Shown here one piece after another: positions 42,835-52,606 of a stretch of DNA of 64,000 nucleotides. Location of the stretch: NCBI RefSeq assembly GCF_030530745.1, contig NZ_JAUMUI010000006.1, positions 1 through 64,000 of the forward strand, in the 5' to 3' direction. A program made the position numbers and the translations under genes. Origin of the DNA: Neisseria sp. (GTDB lineage: Bacteria > Pseudomonadota > Gammaproteobacteria > Burkholderiales > Neisseriaceae). How positions within the stretch are numbered: the first letter of the stretch is position 1; every line of letters begins with the position of its first letter. Under the pieces are notes generated by a model that had not been told where the DNA came from, did not search any database, and saw only the letters and a program-made list of their open reading frames with translations.

Positions 42835-43830
42835 TTATTTTTTCAGAATATATTTGCGCACGGCGGCGTTGTGTTCGTCGAGCGTGTGGCTGAACTGGCT
42901 CAAGCCCGTGCCGTCCATTCTCGAAACGAAATACAGGTATTTTTCGGCGGAAGGATGGGCGGCGGCTTCGAGCGCGGCTTTGCCGGGCAGCGCAATCGGC
43001 GTGGGGGTGAGGCCCGCACGGGTGTAGGTGTTGTAGGGGGTGTCGCGCTGCAAATCGGCTTTGCGGATGCGGCCTTTATAGGCATCGCCCATGCCGTAAA
43101 TCACGCTGGGATCGGTTTGCAGGCGCATGCCGATGGCAAGGCGGTTGGTAAATACGGCGGAAACGTGGCGGCGGTCGTTTTTGTGGGCGGTTTCTTTTTC
43201 GATGATGCTGGCCATAATCAGCATTTCATAAGGGTTTTGATAGGGAAGCCCGCTCTGGCGCTCGTCCCACGCGGCTTGCAGGTTGCGCTGCATGGTCCGG
43301 TAGGCGGTTTTGTAAATTTGGATATCGCTGCTGCCCGCGTCGATTTCGTAGCTGTCGGGGAAAAACAGCCCTTCAGGGTTGCTGCTCGGCGCGTCGGGGG
43401 CGATTTCCTGCAGCAGTTTTTCATTGCTCCAGCCGCGCGTGGTGTGTTCGATGTCGTCGGTTCCGTTGATGATGCGGCGCATCTGCGAGAAGCGCATACC
43501 TTCCACGATACGCACCGTTACCGAATCGGGGCGGCCGCCGCGCAGGCGTTGCAGAATCTGCCAGGCGGAAACCTGTTTGGGCAGGCGGTAGGAGCCGGTG
43601 TGCAGGCGGTTGTGTACGCCCAACACATAAGCGGCAGCCAGCAGCGCATGGCGGCTGTACACCACGTCATCTTCGGCCAGCTTGCGGCTCACCGAGGCAA
43701 TACCTTGGTTTTTTTCCACTTTCAGGCGGTAGGTTTTTTCGTTGTTTTTCGGCGTAAATAACAGCCCTGCCCAAACGGCGGCGGACAAAATAAAAGCGGC
43801 CGAAAGCCATTTCAACAATTTTTTCAGCAT
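42835..43830 (-). CDS. mltG: Endolytic murein transglycosylase MltG
   Basis: The 331-residue protein has one N-terminal membrane helix (LLKWLSAAFILSAAVWAGLL) and a periplasmic YceG domain. The catalytic glutamate lies in LIMASIIEKETAH and the domain ends with YLYFVSRMDGTG and HNAAVRKYILKK. MltG cuts nascent glycan strands and helps set their length. The ATG at 43830 is chosen because it starts the anchor; the upstream frame overlaps DUS DNA. It is divergent from ampD and upstream of tmk. Confidence 0.93.
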   Translation of the reverse strand: MLKKLLKWLSAAFILSAAVWAGLLFTPKNNEKTYRLKVEKNQGIASVSRKLAEDDVVYSRHALLAAAYVLGVHNRLHTGSYRLPKQVSAWQILQRLRGGRPDSVTVRIVEGMRFSQMRRIINGTDDIEHTTRGWSNEKLLQEIAPDAPSSNPEGLFFPDSYEIDAGSSDIQIYKTAYRTMQRNLQAAWDERQSGLPYQNPYEMLIMASIIEKETAHKNDRRHVSAVFTNRLAIGMRLQTDPSVIYGMGDAYKGRIRKADLQRDTPYNTYTRAGLTPTPIALPGKAALEAAAHPSAEKYLYFVSRMDGTGLSQFSHTLDEHNAAVRKYILKK

Positions 43831-43967
43831 GGTAGGATTAGTGTGTGTCGGTTCAGACGGCAGTATAAAGCGAAAACGGCATTTTTTGCAGCGCCGCAGT
43901 TTTAGCGGCGGCGTTAAAAGTATGAAAGGCCGTCTGAAAAAGCGTAAAAACATTTCAAAGAACATTT

Positions 43968-44516
43968 ATGAACAACTGGCAACAAGGCTGGTGGCTGCCC
44001 GCACGGCGCACCGGTTCCCCAAATTTCAGCCCCAGGGAAAACGGCGAAACCGTTTCGCTGGTGGTGCTGCACAATATTTCCCTCCCTCCGTTCGAATACG
44101 GCACGGGAGCGGTGGAAAAGCTGTTTACCAACCGCATCAACCCCGCAGAGCATCCGTTTTTCAGCGTGATACACGAATTGCGTGTGTCCAGCCATTTTTT
44201 CATCAGCCGCACGGGCGAAACCGTACAGTTTGTTTCGTGCGACGATATTGCTTTTCACGCCGGAGTTTCGTCGTTTCGCGGGCGTGAAAAATGCAATGCG
44301 TTTTCAGTGGGCATCGAATTGGAAGGCTGCGATTTTGAACCTTTTGCCGATGCACAGTATCAATCATTAAACACCCTTTTGCGCGCGCTGGCGGCACGCT
44401 ACCCGATAGAGGCGGTTACCGGCCACCAGCACATCGCCCCGGGCCGCAAAAGCGACCCCGGGCACTTTTTCGATTGGGAGCGGGCAAAGGAAGGCGGCAT
44501 TGCAATCGTGCGCTGA
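43968..44516 (+). CDS. ampD: 1,6-anhydro-N-acetylmuramyl-L-alanine amidase AmpD
   Basis: The 182-residue zinc amidase recycles peptidoglycan in the cytoplasm. Zinc-binding histidines lie in SLVVLHNISLPP and in VTGHQHIAPGRKSDPGHFFDW, read here as residues 145-165. SSHFFISRTGETVQFV is the typical central strand. Length and lack of a signal peptide fit cytoplasmic AmpD and not the periplasmic AmiD. It is followed after 78 bp by zipA. Confidence 0.94.
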   Translation: MNNWQQGWWLPARRTGSPNFSPRENGETVSLVVLHNISLPPFEYGTGAVEKLFTNRINPAEHPFFSVIHELRVSSHFFISRTGETVQFVSCDDIAFHAGVSSFRGREKCNAFSVGIELEGCDFEPFADAQYQSLNTLLRALAARYPIEAVTGHQHIAPGRKSDPGHFFDWERAKEGGIAIVR

Positions 44517-44594
44517 AAGATGCTGCCAGAGCAGGCGATTTTCGTTATAATCGCCGCATTAAACCAAACCCCACGGACTAACGGATTATTACAT

Positions 44595-45869
44595 ATGAGT
44601 GAAACCACACTGATTATCGTCGTGCTTGTGCTCGCTGTTATTTTGGGCGTGATTGCCTACAATATGTATCAAGAAAACAAATACCGCCGGCAGGTGCGCG
44701 AGCAGTTCGGCCATTCCGATAAAGATGCCTTGATGGGCAGTAAAACCGATTTCGTGCGCGACGGCCAAACGCAAGACCGGTCGGGCGTGCCCCTGCGCGC
44801 CCTGAGGCAAAAAGACATTTCCGGACAGGAAGCCCCGGGCGGCGGCAAAGACGATTCATTTGCCGCCAAAGTTTCCGAAGCGGCGGCGGGCAAGCCCGAC
44901 GTGGAGTTTGAAATGGAAGACGACTTCACCGAAACCGTTATCCAGCCCGAAGTCAAACCCGCCGATGCCGCTTTCGACTTCAAAAAAATGGCCGCGCCGG
45001 TGTTTTCGCAAACCAAGCTGCAAGGTAAACGCAAACTGCTGCTTGATTTGAACGACCTCACCAAACTCGAGCTGCCGTGGTTCGACCACCGTTTCGACTA
45101 TATGGCCTATATCTCGTTGCACGAAGCGCAGGAGCTGCATTCCATCCCCCGCCTTTCCAGCCGCCACCGCTTCCAAATCGCCGGCTGCACCATGGACGAC
45201 CGCTTTCAAATTGCAGAACCGATTCCCAGCGTTTACTACCAAGGTTTCGTTATCGGCCTGCAGGCTGTCAGCCGCAGCGGCCTGGCCACGGTGCAGGAGC
45301 TTGAAAATTTCGGCGATCAGGTGAACCGGTTTGCCGAAAAAATGGACGGCAGCCTGCTGCTCACTGATGTAGAAACGTTTTTAAACATCGCCCGCCCGCT
45401 CGACGAATTGTGTGCCCGCGTCGATCAAACCATAGCCATGCACCTTGTTTCGCGCGGAACCGTCAGCGGCACCGAGCTGCGCGCCGCCGTTGAAAACCTC
45501 GGTTTCGAGCTGGGTGTCGACGGCGCTTTCCACCTGCCCGACGGGCAGGGCGAGCCGCTGTTCAGCATCATCACGCTCGACAATTCGCCTTTCACTTCCA
45601 GCCTGCTTGCCAACCAGGCCTACCGCGGTTTCAGCATGTTGTTTGATATCACCCATGTGCCCGCAGGCGAGAAACAGTTCAACCGCTTTATGGATTTGGC
45701 AGTGAAACTTTCCAGCGCGCTGGGCTTGGATTTGGTGAACGACAAACTCGAAGAGCTTTCCACCCAATGGCTCAAAGACGTGCGCAGCTATGTGCTGGCG
45801 CGTCAGGAAGAAATGCAGAAAGTGGGCATCGAGCCGGGCGGCACATTGTCGAAACGCCTGTTTTCCTAA
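44595..45869 (+). CDS. zipA: Cell division protein ZipA
   Basis: The 424-residue protein has an N-terminal membrane helix (TLIIVVLVLAVILGVIAYNMY), a long variable linker rich in charged residues and alanine (about 30-290), and a C-terminal FtsZ-binding ZipA domain (about 295-420) with DVETFLNIARPLDELCARVDQ-type and AYRGFSMLFDITHVPAGE segments. ZipA tethers FtsZ to the membrane. The ATG at 44595 starts the anchor. A GTTATAAT box lies about 45 bp upstream, inside the ampD-zipA gap. Confidence 0.9.
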   Translation: MSETTLIIVVLVLAVILGVIAYNMYQENKYRRQVREQFGHSDKDALMGSKTDFVRDGQTQDRSGVPLRALRQKDISGQEAPGGGKDDSFAAKVSEAAAGKPDVEFEMEDDFTETVIQPEVKPADAAFDFKKMAAPVFSQTKLQGKRKLLLDLNDLTKLELPWFDHRFDYMAYISLHEAQELHSIPRLSSRHRFQIAGCTMDDRFQIAEPIPSVYYQGFVIGLQAVSRSGLATVQELENFGDQVNRFAEKMDGSLLLTDVETFLNIARPLDELCARVDQTIAMHLVSRGTVSGTELRAAVENLGFELGVDGAFHLPDGQGEPLFSIITLDNSPFTSSLLANQAYRGFSMLFDITHVPAGEKQFNRFMDLAVKLSSALGLDLVNDKLEELSTQWLKDVRSYVLARQEEMQKVGIEPGGTLSKRLFS

Positions 45870-45890
45870 CCGCATTCCGGTATAAAGCGC

Positions 45891-45926
45891 AAGGCCGTCT
45901 GAAAGGAAAGTTTTCAGACGGCCTTT
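45891..45926 (+). terminator. Inverted DUS terminator after zipA
   Basis: AAGGCCGTCTGAAA and TTTTCAGACGGCCTTT pair around GGAAAG, 21 bp after the zipA stop codon. Further DUS copies lie at about 46022 and 46047, before the ACT-domain gene. Confidence 0.8.
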
Positions 45927-46101
45927 GGTTTGCGGTAAAGCAAACAAACCCCGGGCAACCGCAGATTAAAGCCGGCAAAGGCATGGCAGCTCCCCCCTTT
46001 TTCTATACAATAGGCTTATTTTTTCAGACGGCCTTTTGTTTAAAAGCAGGCCGTCTGAAACCCCGTTTCAAGCCTCAAGCCCAACATTAAGGAAATGCAA
46101 C

Positions 46102-46374
46102 ATGAGCAATTCAGTGATTACCGTTATCGGCAAAGACCGCGTCGGCATCGTTTACGACGTATCCAAAATCCTTGCAGAACACAAGCTCAACATCCTCAAC
46201 ATCAGCCAGCAGCTGATGGATGATTTTTTCACCATGATTATTCTGGTGGATACCGCCGAATGCCCGAAACCGCGCCAGGAGATGCTGGATTTGTTTGCCG
46301 AAGAGGGCAAAAGGCTGGCGCTGGACATCCGAATGCAGAACGAAGAAATCTTCAATGCCATGCACCGCATTTAA
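46102..46374 (+). CDS. ACT domain protein (UPF0237 family)
   Basis: The 90-residue protein is a single ACT domain: SVITVIGKDRVGIVYDVSKI at the start and IRMQNEEIFNAMHRI at the end. ACT domains bind amino acids or similar small ligands. UPF0237 genes are typically paired with UPF0210 (PFL) genes, as here, where the next start codon follows after 12 bp. The ATG at 46102 has an AAGGAAATGC ribosome site. Its ligand is unknown. Confidence 0.9.
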   Translation: MSNSVITVIGKDRVGIVYDVSKILAEHKLNILNISQQLMDDFFTMIILVDTAECPKPRQEMLDLFAEEGKRLALDIRMQNEEIFNAMHRI

Positions 46375-46386
46375 AGGGGTTGAATC

Positions 46387-47748
46387 ATGAGCAAAAGCAT
46401 ACAGTCCAACGAAATTCTCGAAACCGTGCGCATGGTGGCCGACCAGAATTTCGACGTGCGCACCATCACCATCGGCATCGACCTGCACGACTGCATCAGC
46501 AGCAATATCGACGAACTCAACCGCAACATCTACAACAAAATCACCCGCACCGGCAAAGATTTGGTTCAGACGGCCGCCTATCTTTCGGCCAAATACGGCG
46601 TGCCGATTGTGAACCAGCGCATTTCGGTAACGCCCATCGCCCAAATCGCCGCGGCCACCAAAGCCGATTCGTATGTGAGCGTGGCGCAAACCCTCGACCG
46701 CGCCGCGAAAGCCATCGGCGTGTCGTTTATCGGCGGCTTTTCCGCCTTGGTGCAGAAAGGCATGTCGCCCGCCGATGAAATCCTGATCCGTTCGATTCCC
46801 GAAGCCATGAAAACCACCGACATCGTGTGCAGCTCCATCAACATCGGCAGCACGCGCGCGGGCATCAATATGGATGCGGTGAAACTGGCGGGCGAAACCA
46901 TCAAACGTACCGCCGAAATCACGCCCGAAGGCTTCGGCTGCGCCAAAATCGTAGTGTTCTGCAACGCGGTGGAAGACAATCCATTTATGGCGGGCGCCTT
47001 CCACGGCTCGGGCGAGGCCGATGCCGTGATTAACGTGGGCGTGTCCGGCCCCGGTGTGGTAAAGGCCGCGCTGGAAAATTCCGACGCGCGCACCCTAACC
47101 GAAGTGGCCGAAGTGGTGAAGAAAACCGCCTTCAAAATTACCCGCGTAGGAGAGTTAATCGGCCGCGAAGCCGCCAAACGCCTGAACATTCCGTTCGGCA
47201 TTCTCGATTTGTCGCTTGCGCCCACGCCCGCCGTCGGCGATTCGGTGGCGCGCATCCTCGAACAAATGGGCTTGAGCGTGTGCGGCACCCACGGTACCAC
47301 TGCCGCGCTGGCATTATTGAACGATGCCGTGAAAAAAGGCGGCATGATGGCCTCCAGCGCGGTGGGCGGCTTAAGCGGCGCGTTTATCCCTGTTTCGGAA
47401 GACGAAGGCATGATTGCCGCCGCCGAAGCGGGCGTGCTGACGCTCGACAAGCTCGAAGCCATGACCGCTGTCTGCTCGGTGGGGCTGGATATGGTGGCCG
47501 TGCCCGGCACTACGTCGGCGGCCACCATTTCCGGCATCATCGCCGACGAAGCCGCCATCGGCATGATCAACAGCAAAACCACCGCCGTGCGTATTATTCC
47601 CGTGCCCGGCAAAGGCGTGGGCGAATCGGTGGAATTCGGCGGCCTGCTGGGTTATGCGCCGATTATGCCCGTGAAAGAAGGCTCGTGCGAAGTGTTTGTG
47701 AAGCGCGGCGGCCGTATTCCTGCGCCGGTGCAGTCAATGAAGAATTAA
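46387..47748 (+). CDS. PFL family protein (UPF0210/DUF711)
   Basis: The 453-residue protein matches the UPF0210 family, distantly related to pyruvate formate-lyase folds but without a glycyl radical site. Typical parts are [20 protein letters not shown] at the start, [20 protein letters not shown] in the middle and [19 protein letters not shown] near the end. Function is unknown; the conserved pairing with an ACT protein suggests ligand-controlled metabolism. The two genes form an operon, closed by an inverted DUS. Confidence 0.9.
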   Translation: MSKSIQSNEILETVRMVADQNFDVRTITIGIDLHDCISSNIDELNRNIYNKITRTGKDLVQTAAYLSAKYGVPIVNQRISVTPIAQIAAATKADSYVSVAQTLDRAAKAIGVSFIGGFSALVQKGMSPADEILIRSIPEAMKTTDIVCSSINIGSTRAGINMDAVKLAGETIKRTAEITPEGFGCAKIVVFCNAVEDNPFMAGAFHGSGEADAVINVGVSGPGVVKAALENSDARTLTEVAEVVKKTAFKITRVGELIGREAAKRLNIPFGILDLSLAPTPAVGDSVARILEQMGLSVCGTHGTTAALALLNDAVKKGGMMASSAVGGLSGAFIPVSEDEGMIAAAEAGVLTLDKLEAMTAVCSVGLDMVAVPGTTSAATISGIIADEAAIGMINSKTTAVRIIPVPGKGVGESVEFGGLLGYAPIMPVKEGSCEVFVKRGGRIPAPVQSMKN

Positions 47749-47821
47749 CCGGAAAGCAGGCGTTCTGCCGCTTGCCGCCAAGTTTTAATAGAGTTGTGAG
47801 AAACGGCATTTGAAAGTCATT

Positions 47822-47851
47822 GAGGCCGTCTGAAATATTTCAGACGGCCTC
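47822..47851 (+). terminator. Inverted DUS terminator after the PFL gene
   Basis: GAGGCCGTCTGAAA and TTTCAGACGGCCTC pair around TA. It separates the PFL operon from the Zur-type promoter 21 bp downstream. Confidence 0.8.
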
Positions 47852-47871
47852 GGTTTATTTTTAACTTTGTA

Positions 47872-47886
47872 TGTTATATTATAACA
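47872..47886 (+). promoter_or_regulatory. Zur-type operator (perfect palindrome)
   Basis: TGTTATATTATAACA is a perfect palindrome with a single central base. It fits the Neisseria Zur consensus as I remember it (TGTTATDNHATAACA) at every position. It lies 39 bp before the start codon of the DUF4198 gene and overlaps the likely -10 region, so zinc-bound Zur could repress the gene. Confidence 0.75.
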
Positions 47887-47925
47887 ATAATTTTAATCCC
47901 TCATTTCCAACCAAGCGAGAAAACC

Positions 47926-48732
47926 ATGAAAAAAGCAGCCTTGTTTACCTTAGCCGCCTTACTTTGCCCGGCAGCCGCCCACGCCCACCGCGTTTGGGTG
48001 GAAAGCGCCCACACCCACGGCGGCGAAATCCTTAAAGCCGAGCTTGGCTACGGCGAGTTTCCCGATATGGAGCCGATTGCCAAAGACCGCCTGCACATTT
48101 TTAGTAAACCCATGCAGCTTGTTACCGAAAAGGGCAAAGAAGATTTGGTGCAGAAAGGGCAGTATAACTATCAATACCAAAGCAAAAAGCCCGTGAAAGA
48201 AGGCAGCTATTTGGTTACCGCCGAATACCGGCCCACTTTCTGGTCGAAAAACAAAGCCGGCTGGAAGCAGGCCAGCATTAAAGAAATGCCCGATGCCGAG
48301 TATTGCGAGCAAACCCGTATGTACGGCAAAAACATTGTCAACGTCGGCCATGAAAGCGCCGGCACCAAAGTCATCACCCGCCCGGTAGGCCAGGGTTTGG
48401 AAATCGTGCCGCTCGACAACCCCGCCAATGTGCATGTGGGCGAGCGTTTCAAAGTGCGCGTGCTGTTTAACGGCGAGCCGCTGCCCGGTGCCGTTGTAAC
48501 CGCCACTTTCGACGGCTTCGATACCAGTGACCGCAGTAAAAACCACAAAGTGGAAGCGCAGGCGTTTTACGATAAAACCGGCGACGACGGCAGCGTAGAT
48601 ATTATCCCGCTGCGCCAAGGCTTCTGGAAAGCCAATGTCGAGCACAAAGTCGATTTCCCCGACCAGAAAACCTGCCAGAAACAGGCCAGCTACACCACAC
48701 TCACGTTCCAAATCGGCCATCAGGCACACTAA
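47926..48732 (+). CDS. Periplasmic DUF4198 protein, probably zinc-regulated
   Basis: The 268-residue protein has a signal peptide ending AAAHA. Its mature N-terminus is His-rich (HRVWVESAHTHGGEI). The rest has the beta-sandwich look of the DUF4198 family, often linked to metal uptake. Supporting stretches are GERFKVRVLFNGEPLPGAVV and KVDFPDQKTCQKQAS. A perfect Zur-type palindrome precedes the gene, so I infer a periplasmic role in zinc or related metal handling. It is a single-gene unit followed by inverted DUS copies. Confidence 0.85.
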   Translation: MKKAALFTLAALLCPAAAHAHRVWVESAHTHGGEILKAELGYGEFPDMEPIAKDRLHIFSKPMQLVTEKGKEDLVQKGQYNYQYQSKKPVKEGSYLVTAEYRPTFWSKNKAGWKQASIKEMPDAEYCEQTRMYGKNIVNVGHESAGTKVITRPVGQGLEIVPLDNPANVHVGERFKVRVLFNGEPLPGAVVTATFDGFDTSDRSKNHKVEAQAFYDKTGDDGSVDIIPLRQGFWKANVEHKVDFPDQKTCQKQASYTTLTFQIGHQAH

Positions 48733-48760
48733 TAACGGCGTGATTGCCTGCCCCAACCGT

Positions 48761-48806
48761 TTTCAGACGGCCTCTATTTTAAGAAACACTTGGAGGCCGT
48801 CTGAAA
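48761..48806 (+). terminator. Outward inverted DUS pair between the DUF4198 gene and zapE
   Basis: TTTCAGACGGCCTC and GAGGCCGTCTGAAA face each other across a 17-base loop. It lies 29 bp after the stop codon of the DUF4198 gene. Confidence 0.65.
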
Positions 48807-48849
48807 TCATTTATAATGCGCCCATATTGATTTGCATAAACATTTATAG

Positions 48850-50001
48850 ATGGATAATAAAAAAGGCCGGTTTGTTCCTCCCGATTTCGCCAACCACAGT
48901 CCGCTTACCTGGTATCAGGCAGCCTCGGAGCAGCCCGCGTTTATCCGCGACGCCGCCCAAGCCAAAGCCATCGAATATCTCGACCGGCTGTGGACAGAAT
49001 TAATGATGTTTAAGCGCAAGCGCAACCGTTTTCTGGGCCGCAGCCTGCGTTCGCCGCAACTGCCCAAAGGGCTGTATTTTTACGGTGGGGTAGGGCGCGG
49101 CAAGAGTTTTCTGATGGACGTGTTTTACGGCTGCCTGCCTTACCGCCGCAAACGCCGCGTACACTTCCACGCCTTCATGGCCGAAGTGCACCGGCGCATG
49201 AAAGCCCTGAAAAGCGAAGCCAACCCGCTCAAAGCGGTGGCGGCGGAAATTGCCAAAGAAACCCGCGTGCTGTGTTTCGACGAATTCCACGTCAGCGATA
49301 TTGCCGACGCCATGATTTTGGGGCGGTTGCTGGAAAACCTGTTTGAAGGCGGCGTGGTGCTGGTGGCAACCTCCAACTACGCACCCTCGGAACTCTACCC
49401 GCAAGGGCAGAACCGCAGCAGCTTTCTGCCCACCATCGCGCTGATTGAAAGCAAACTCACGGTTCTCAACGTGGACGGCGGCGAAGACTACCGCCTGCGC
49501 ACCTTGAAACCCGCCGAAGTATTTTATGTGCCCGACAGCGAAGAAAACGAAGGCAAACTCGCCTCGCTGTTTGCCCAAGTGGCGCACGGAAAAGCCAAAA
49601 ATCCCCGCCCGATTATCATACACGGGCGGGAACTGATGTGTAACGCGCACGACGACAAAGCCATCTGGTTCGATTTCCGCGCCCTGTGTTTCGGCCTCCG
49701 CTCGCAGGCCGACTATCTCTATTTGGCCGAGCGCTACGAAATGGTTTTTGTGTCGGGCATCGAGAAACTGAGCGAAGCCGAAAAGGCAGAGGCCCGCCGC
49801 CTCACTTGGCTGATAGACGTGTTATACGACTTCCGCGTTAAATTTTGCGCCACCAGCAAAGTTCCCGCCGAAGAAATCTATGTGGAAGGCGACTTCGCCC
49901 ACGAATTCGTGCGCACCGTCAGCCGTATGGTAGAGATGCAGTCGGAAGAATATCTGACTCTGCCCCATTTAACGCTCGGCAAAAAAAATGCCGATATTTA
50001 A
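48850..50001 (+). CDS. zapE: Cell division ATPase ZapE (AFG1-like)
   Basis: The 383-residue P-loop ATPase has Walker A YFYGGVGRGKSFLMD, Walker B VLCFDEFHVSDIADAM, and later family motifs such as FRALCFGLRSQADYLYLAE and TWLIDVLYDFRVKF. E. coli ZapE binds FtsZ and is needed for division under stress; mitochondrial AFG1 is the homologue. Length is normal. It stands between the DUF4198 gene and ndk. Confidence 0.93.
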   Translation: MDNKKGRFVPPDFANHSPLTWYQAASEQPAFIRDAAQAKAIEYLDRLWTELMMFKRKRNRFLGRSLRSPQLPKGLYFYGGVGRGKSFLMDVFYGCLPYRRKRRVHFHAFMAEVHRRMKALKSEANPLKAVAAEIAKETRVLCFDEFHVSDIADAMILGRLLENLFEGGVVLVATSNYAPSELYPQGQNRSSFLPTIALIESKLTVLNVDGGEDYRLRTLKPAEVFYVPDSEENEGKLASLFAQVAHGKAKNPRPIIIHGRELMCNAHDDKAIWFDFRALCFGLRSQADYLYLAERYEMVFVSGIEKLSEAEKAEARRLTWLIDVLYDFRVKFCATSKVPAEEIYVEGDFAHEFVRTVSRMVEMQSEEYLTLPHLTLGKKNADI

Positions 50002-50062
50002 CAAAATATTGGCAGAGTTTGATAAAATATGCGCCCCGATTTTTGTTTGAATCAAGAATAGA

Positions 50063-50161
50063 GAAAAGCAGGCGTTTGTGCCTGCCGGGAAACTTCATCA
50101 AGTTTCCTTATCAGGGCAACACGTAGGGCGGCGCTTTATGTGTCGTCCTGTATGTTGAAAC
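50063..50161 (-). ncRNA. Structured element, candidate small RNA, ndk copy
   Basis: Read on the minus strand, this 99-bp element has a first imperfect stem (GGACGACACATAAAGC with GCCGCCC), then GGAAACTT with AAGTTTCC, then GCAGGC with GCCTGC followed by TTTTC, a good terminator. It aligns with 36478-36593 upstream of hisB over its first 55 bases. It lies antisense in the zapE-ndk gap, ending near the zapE stop. A small RNA transcribed away from ndk is one reading; a shared repeat is another. Confidence 0.45.
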
Positions 50162-50181
50162 ATTAATTAAAGGAATTTTTC

Positions 50182-50607
50182 ATGGCTATCGAACGTACTA
50201 TTTCCATCATCAAACCCGATGCAGTTGCTAAAGATGTAATCGGCAAAATCTACAGCCGTTTCGAAAGCAACGGCCTGCGCATTATCGCCGCCAAAATGAA
50301 ACACCTGAGCACCAAAGAAGCCCAAGATTTCTACGCCGTGCATAAAGATCGCCCGTTCTTTGCCGACCTGGTTGCCTTTATGACCAGCGGCCCCGTGATG
50401 ATTCAAGTGCTCGAAGGCGAAAACGCCGTGGCTAAAAACCGCGAATTGATGGGTGCGACCAACCCGAAAGAAGCCGCCGCCGGCACCATCCGCGCCGACT
50501 TCGCAGAATCCATTGATGCCAACGCCGTACACGGTTCCGACAGTCTGGAAAACGCCGCTAAAGAAATTGCTTATTTCTTCAGCGAAAGCGAAATCTGCGT
50601 CCGCTAA
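50182..50607 (+). CDS. ndk: Nucleoside diphosphate kinase
   Basis: The 141-residue enzyme exchanges phosphate among nucleotides through a phosphohistidine. [20 protein letters not shown] begins the fold, [19 protein letters not shown] binds nucleotide, and [16 protein letters not shown] carries the active histidine. A TAAAGGAATTTTTC ribosome site precedes the ATG. It is followed by an inverted DUS and then rlmN. Confidence 0.97.
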   Translation: MAIERTISIIKPDAVAKDVIGKIYSRFESNGLRIIAAKMKHLSTKEAQDFYAVHKDRPFFADLVAFMTSGPVMIQVLEGENAVAKNRELMGATNPKEAAAGTIRADFAESIDANAVHGSDSLENAAKEIAYFFSESEICVR

Positions 50608-50624
50608 GCGGCAGTGCGACTCTT

Positions 50625-50654
50625 CGGGCTGTCTGAATGCTTTCAGACGGCCTG
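50625..50654 (+). terminator. Inverted DUS terminator after ndk
   Basis: A slightly degenerate DUS (GGGCTGTCTGAA) pairs with TTCAGACGGCC around TGCT. It lies 17 bp after the ndk stop codon. Confidence 0.7.
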
Positions 50655-50744
50655 AAGGTTTTTAGCTTTAAATGGCAGCTTCTGCAACTGCGACGCTTGC
50701 TGCAACCCCATGATAAAGCTTCCATTTAAAAGCTTGTAACGAAC

Positions 50745-51845
50745 ATGAAAACCAATCTGCTGAATTTCGATTTAAACGGACTGACCGAGCATTTCGCGCA
50801 AATGGGCGAAAAGCCTTTCCGAGCCAAACAGGTGATGCGCTGGATACACCAAGCCGGTGCCGCCGGTTTCGACGAGATGACCGACCTGGCCAAATCCCTT
50901 CGATCCAAACTGCAAGAGCAGGCCGAAGTGGCCGTACCCGCTTTGATGGCCGCGCAAGAATCTTCAGACGGCACCCGCAAATGGCTGCTTGACGTGGGAA
51001 CCGGCAACGGCGTGGAAACCGTGTTTATTCCCGAAGCCGACCGCGGCACATTGTGTATTTCGTCGCAAGTGGGCTGTGCGTTGGAATGCACGTTCTGCTC
51101 CACCGGCAGGCAGGGCTTCAACCGAAACCTGAGTGCCGCCGAAATTATCGGCCAGCTTTGGTGGGCAAACAAAGCCATGGGCGTTACCCCGAAAAACGAG
51201 CGGGTTGTGTCCAATGTGGTGATGATGGGCATGGGCGAGCCACTGGCCAATTTCGACAATGTGGTTACCGCCTTGGGCATTATGCTTGACGACCACGGCT
51301 ACGGCTTGTCGCGCCGCAGGGTAACGGTGTCCACATCCGGCATGGTGCCGCAGATGGACAGGCTGCGCGACGTGATGCCGGTGGCGTTGGCTGTGTCGCT
51401 GCATGCCTCTAATGATGCCGTGCGTAACGAAATCGTGCCCCTGAATAAAAAATATCCGCTTGGCGAACTGATGGCGGCCTGCCGCCGCTATCTCGAAAAA
51501 GCCCCGCGCGATTTCGTTACTTTCGAATATGTGATGCTCGACGGCATTAACGACGAAGCGCAGCATGCAAGGGAATTAATCGAATTGGTGCGCGATGTGC
51601 CGTGCAAATTCAACCTGATACCGTTCAACCCGTTCCCGAATTCGGGTTACCAGCGCTCGAGCAATGAAAACATCCGCGTGTTCCGCGATATCCTGCAGCA
51701 GGCGGGCTTTGTGGTTACCGTGCGTAAAACCCGCGGCGACGATATCGACGCCGCCTGCGGCCAGCTCGCCGGCCAAGTGAAAGACAAAACACGCCGCCAG
51801 GAAAAATGGCAGCAGATTACCATGCAACCTAAGGGGGTAACATGA
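50745..51845 (+). CDS. rlmN: Dual-specificity 23S rRNA/tRNA methyltransferase RlmN
   Basis: The 366-residue radical-SAM enzyme methylates A2503 of 23S rRNA and A37 of some tRNAs. The CxxxCxxC motif is [11 protein letters not shown], and [18 protein letters not shown] and the cysteine pair with the C-terminal [14 protein letters not shown] loop fit the mechanism. The last codon overlaps the start of pilW by ATGA, so translation is coupled. It heads the rlmN-pilW-rodZ-ispG string common in proteobacteria. Confidence 0.96.
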   Translation: MKTNLLNFDLNGLTEHFAQMGEKPFRAKQVMRWIHQAGAAGFDEMTDLAKSLRSKLQEQAEVAVPALMAAQESSDGTRKWLLDVGTGNGVETVFIPEADRGTLCISSQVGCALECTFCSTGRQGFNRNLSAAEIIGQLWWANKAMGVTPKNERVVSNVVMMGMGEPLANFDNVVTALGIMLDDHGYGLSRRRVTVSTSGMVPQMDRLRDVMPVALAVSLHASNDAVRNEIVPLNKKYPLGELMAACRRYLEKAPRDFVTFEYVMLDGINDEAQHARELIELVRDVPCKFNLIPFNPFPNSGYQRSSNENIRVFRDILQQAGFVVTVRKTRGDDIDAACGQLAGQVKDKTRRQEKWQQITMQPKGVT

Positions 51846-52606
51846 CCATCAAAAAAACAGCGGGAATCATCTTAACGGCACTGGCGCTAAGCGCCTGCGC
51901 AAGTGGAGCTTCGCAGCCGAGTGCGCGCGAACGTGCCGGGCAGATATCGAATATAAAGACACAGCTTGCCGTGGAATATCTTCGCGGAAAAGATTACCGC
52001 CAGGCAGTCAGCAGCATAGATGAAGCATTGAAGGAAAATCCGAAAAATGAAAATGCCTGGCTGATCCGCGCCCAAATCTACCAATATTTGAAAGTTAACG
52101 ACAAAGCGCAGGAAAGTTTCCGAAAAGCCTTGTCTATCAAGCCGGACAGTGCGGAAATCAACAACAATTACGGTTGGTTTTTATGCAGTACGCAAAACCG
52201 CCCGAACGATGCGATGCCTTATTTCGATAAAGCACTGGCCGATCCCACCTATCCCAATCCGCATGTTGCCAACCTCAACAAAGGCATATGCAGTACTAAG
52301 ACGGGTCAGTATTCTCTGGCGGAAGCTTATTTCGAGCGCGCTTTGGCTGCCGCACCGCAGTTTTACCCTGTTTTGAAAGAAATGGCGCGCACCAAAATGC
52401 TGGCCGGCAATTTAAGCGACGCCGATTATTATTTCCGCCAATATCAAAGCAAAGTTGATGTTTTGGGTGCAGACGATTTACTCTTGGGTTGGCGCCTGTA
52501 CAGCGCCTTGGGCAATACGCAGGCGGCCTATGAATACGAGGCGCAGCTGCGTGCCAACTACCCCTATTCCGATGAACTGCAAACAATTACAACAGGACGT
52601 TTGTGA
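51842..52606 (+). CDS. pilW: Type IV pilus stability lipoprotein PilW (PilF)
   Basis: The 254-residue protein has a lipoprotein signal ending ALALSAC and about six tetratricopeptide repeats, for example [20 protein letters not shown] and [20 protein letters not shown]. In Neisseria this outer membrane lipoprotein (PilW) stabilises pilus fibres and the PilQ multimer. Its location between rlmN and rodZ is the standard pilF/pilW context. It overlaps rlmN by 4 bp and rodZ by 1 bp. Confidence 0.93.
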   Translation: MTIKKTAGIILTALALSACASGASQPSARERAGQISNIKTQLAVEYLRGKDYRQAVSSIDEALKENPKNENAWLIRAQIYQYLKVNDKAQESFRKALSIKPDSAEINNNYGWFLCSTQNRPNDAMPYFDKALADPTYPNPHVANLNKGICSTKTGQYSLAEAYFERALAAAPQFYPVLKEMARTKMLAGNLSDADYYFRQYQSKVDVLGADDLLLGWRLYSALGNTQAAYEYEAQLRANYPYSDELQTITTGRL

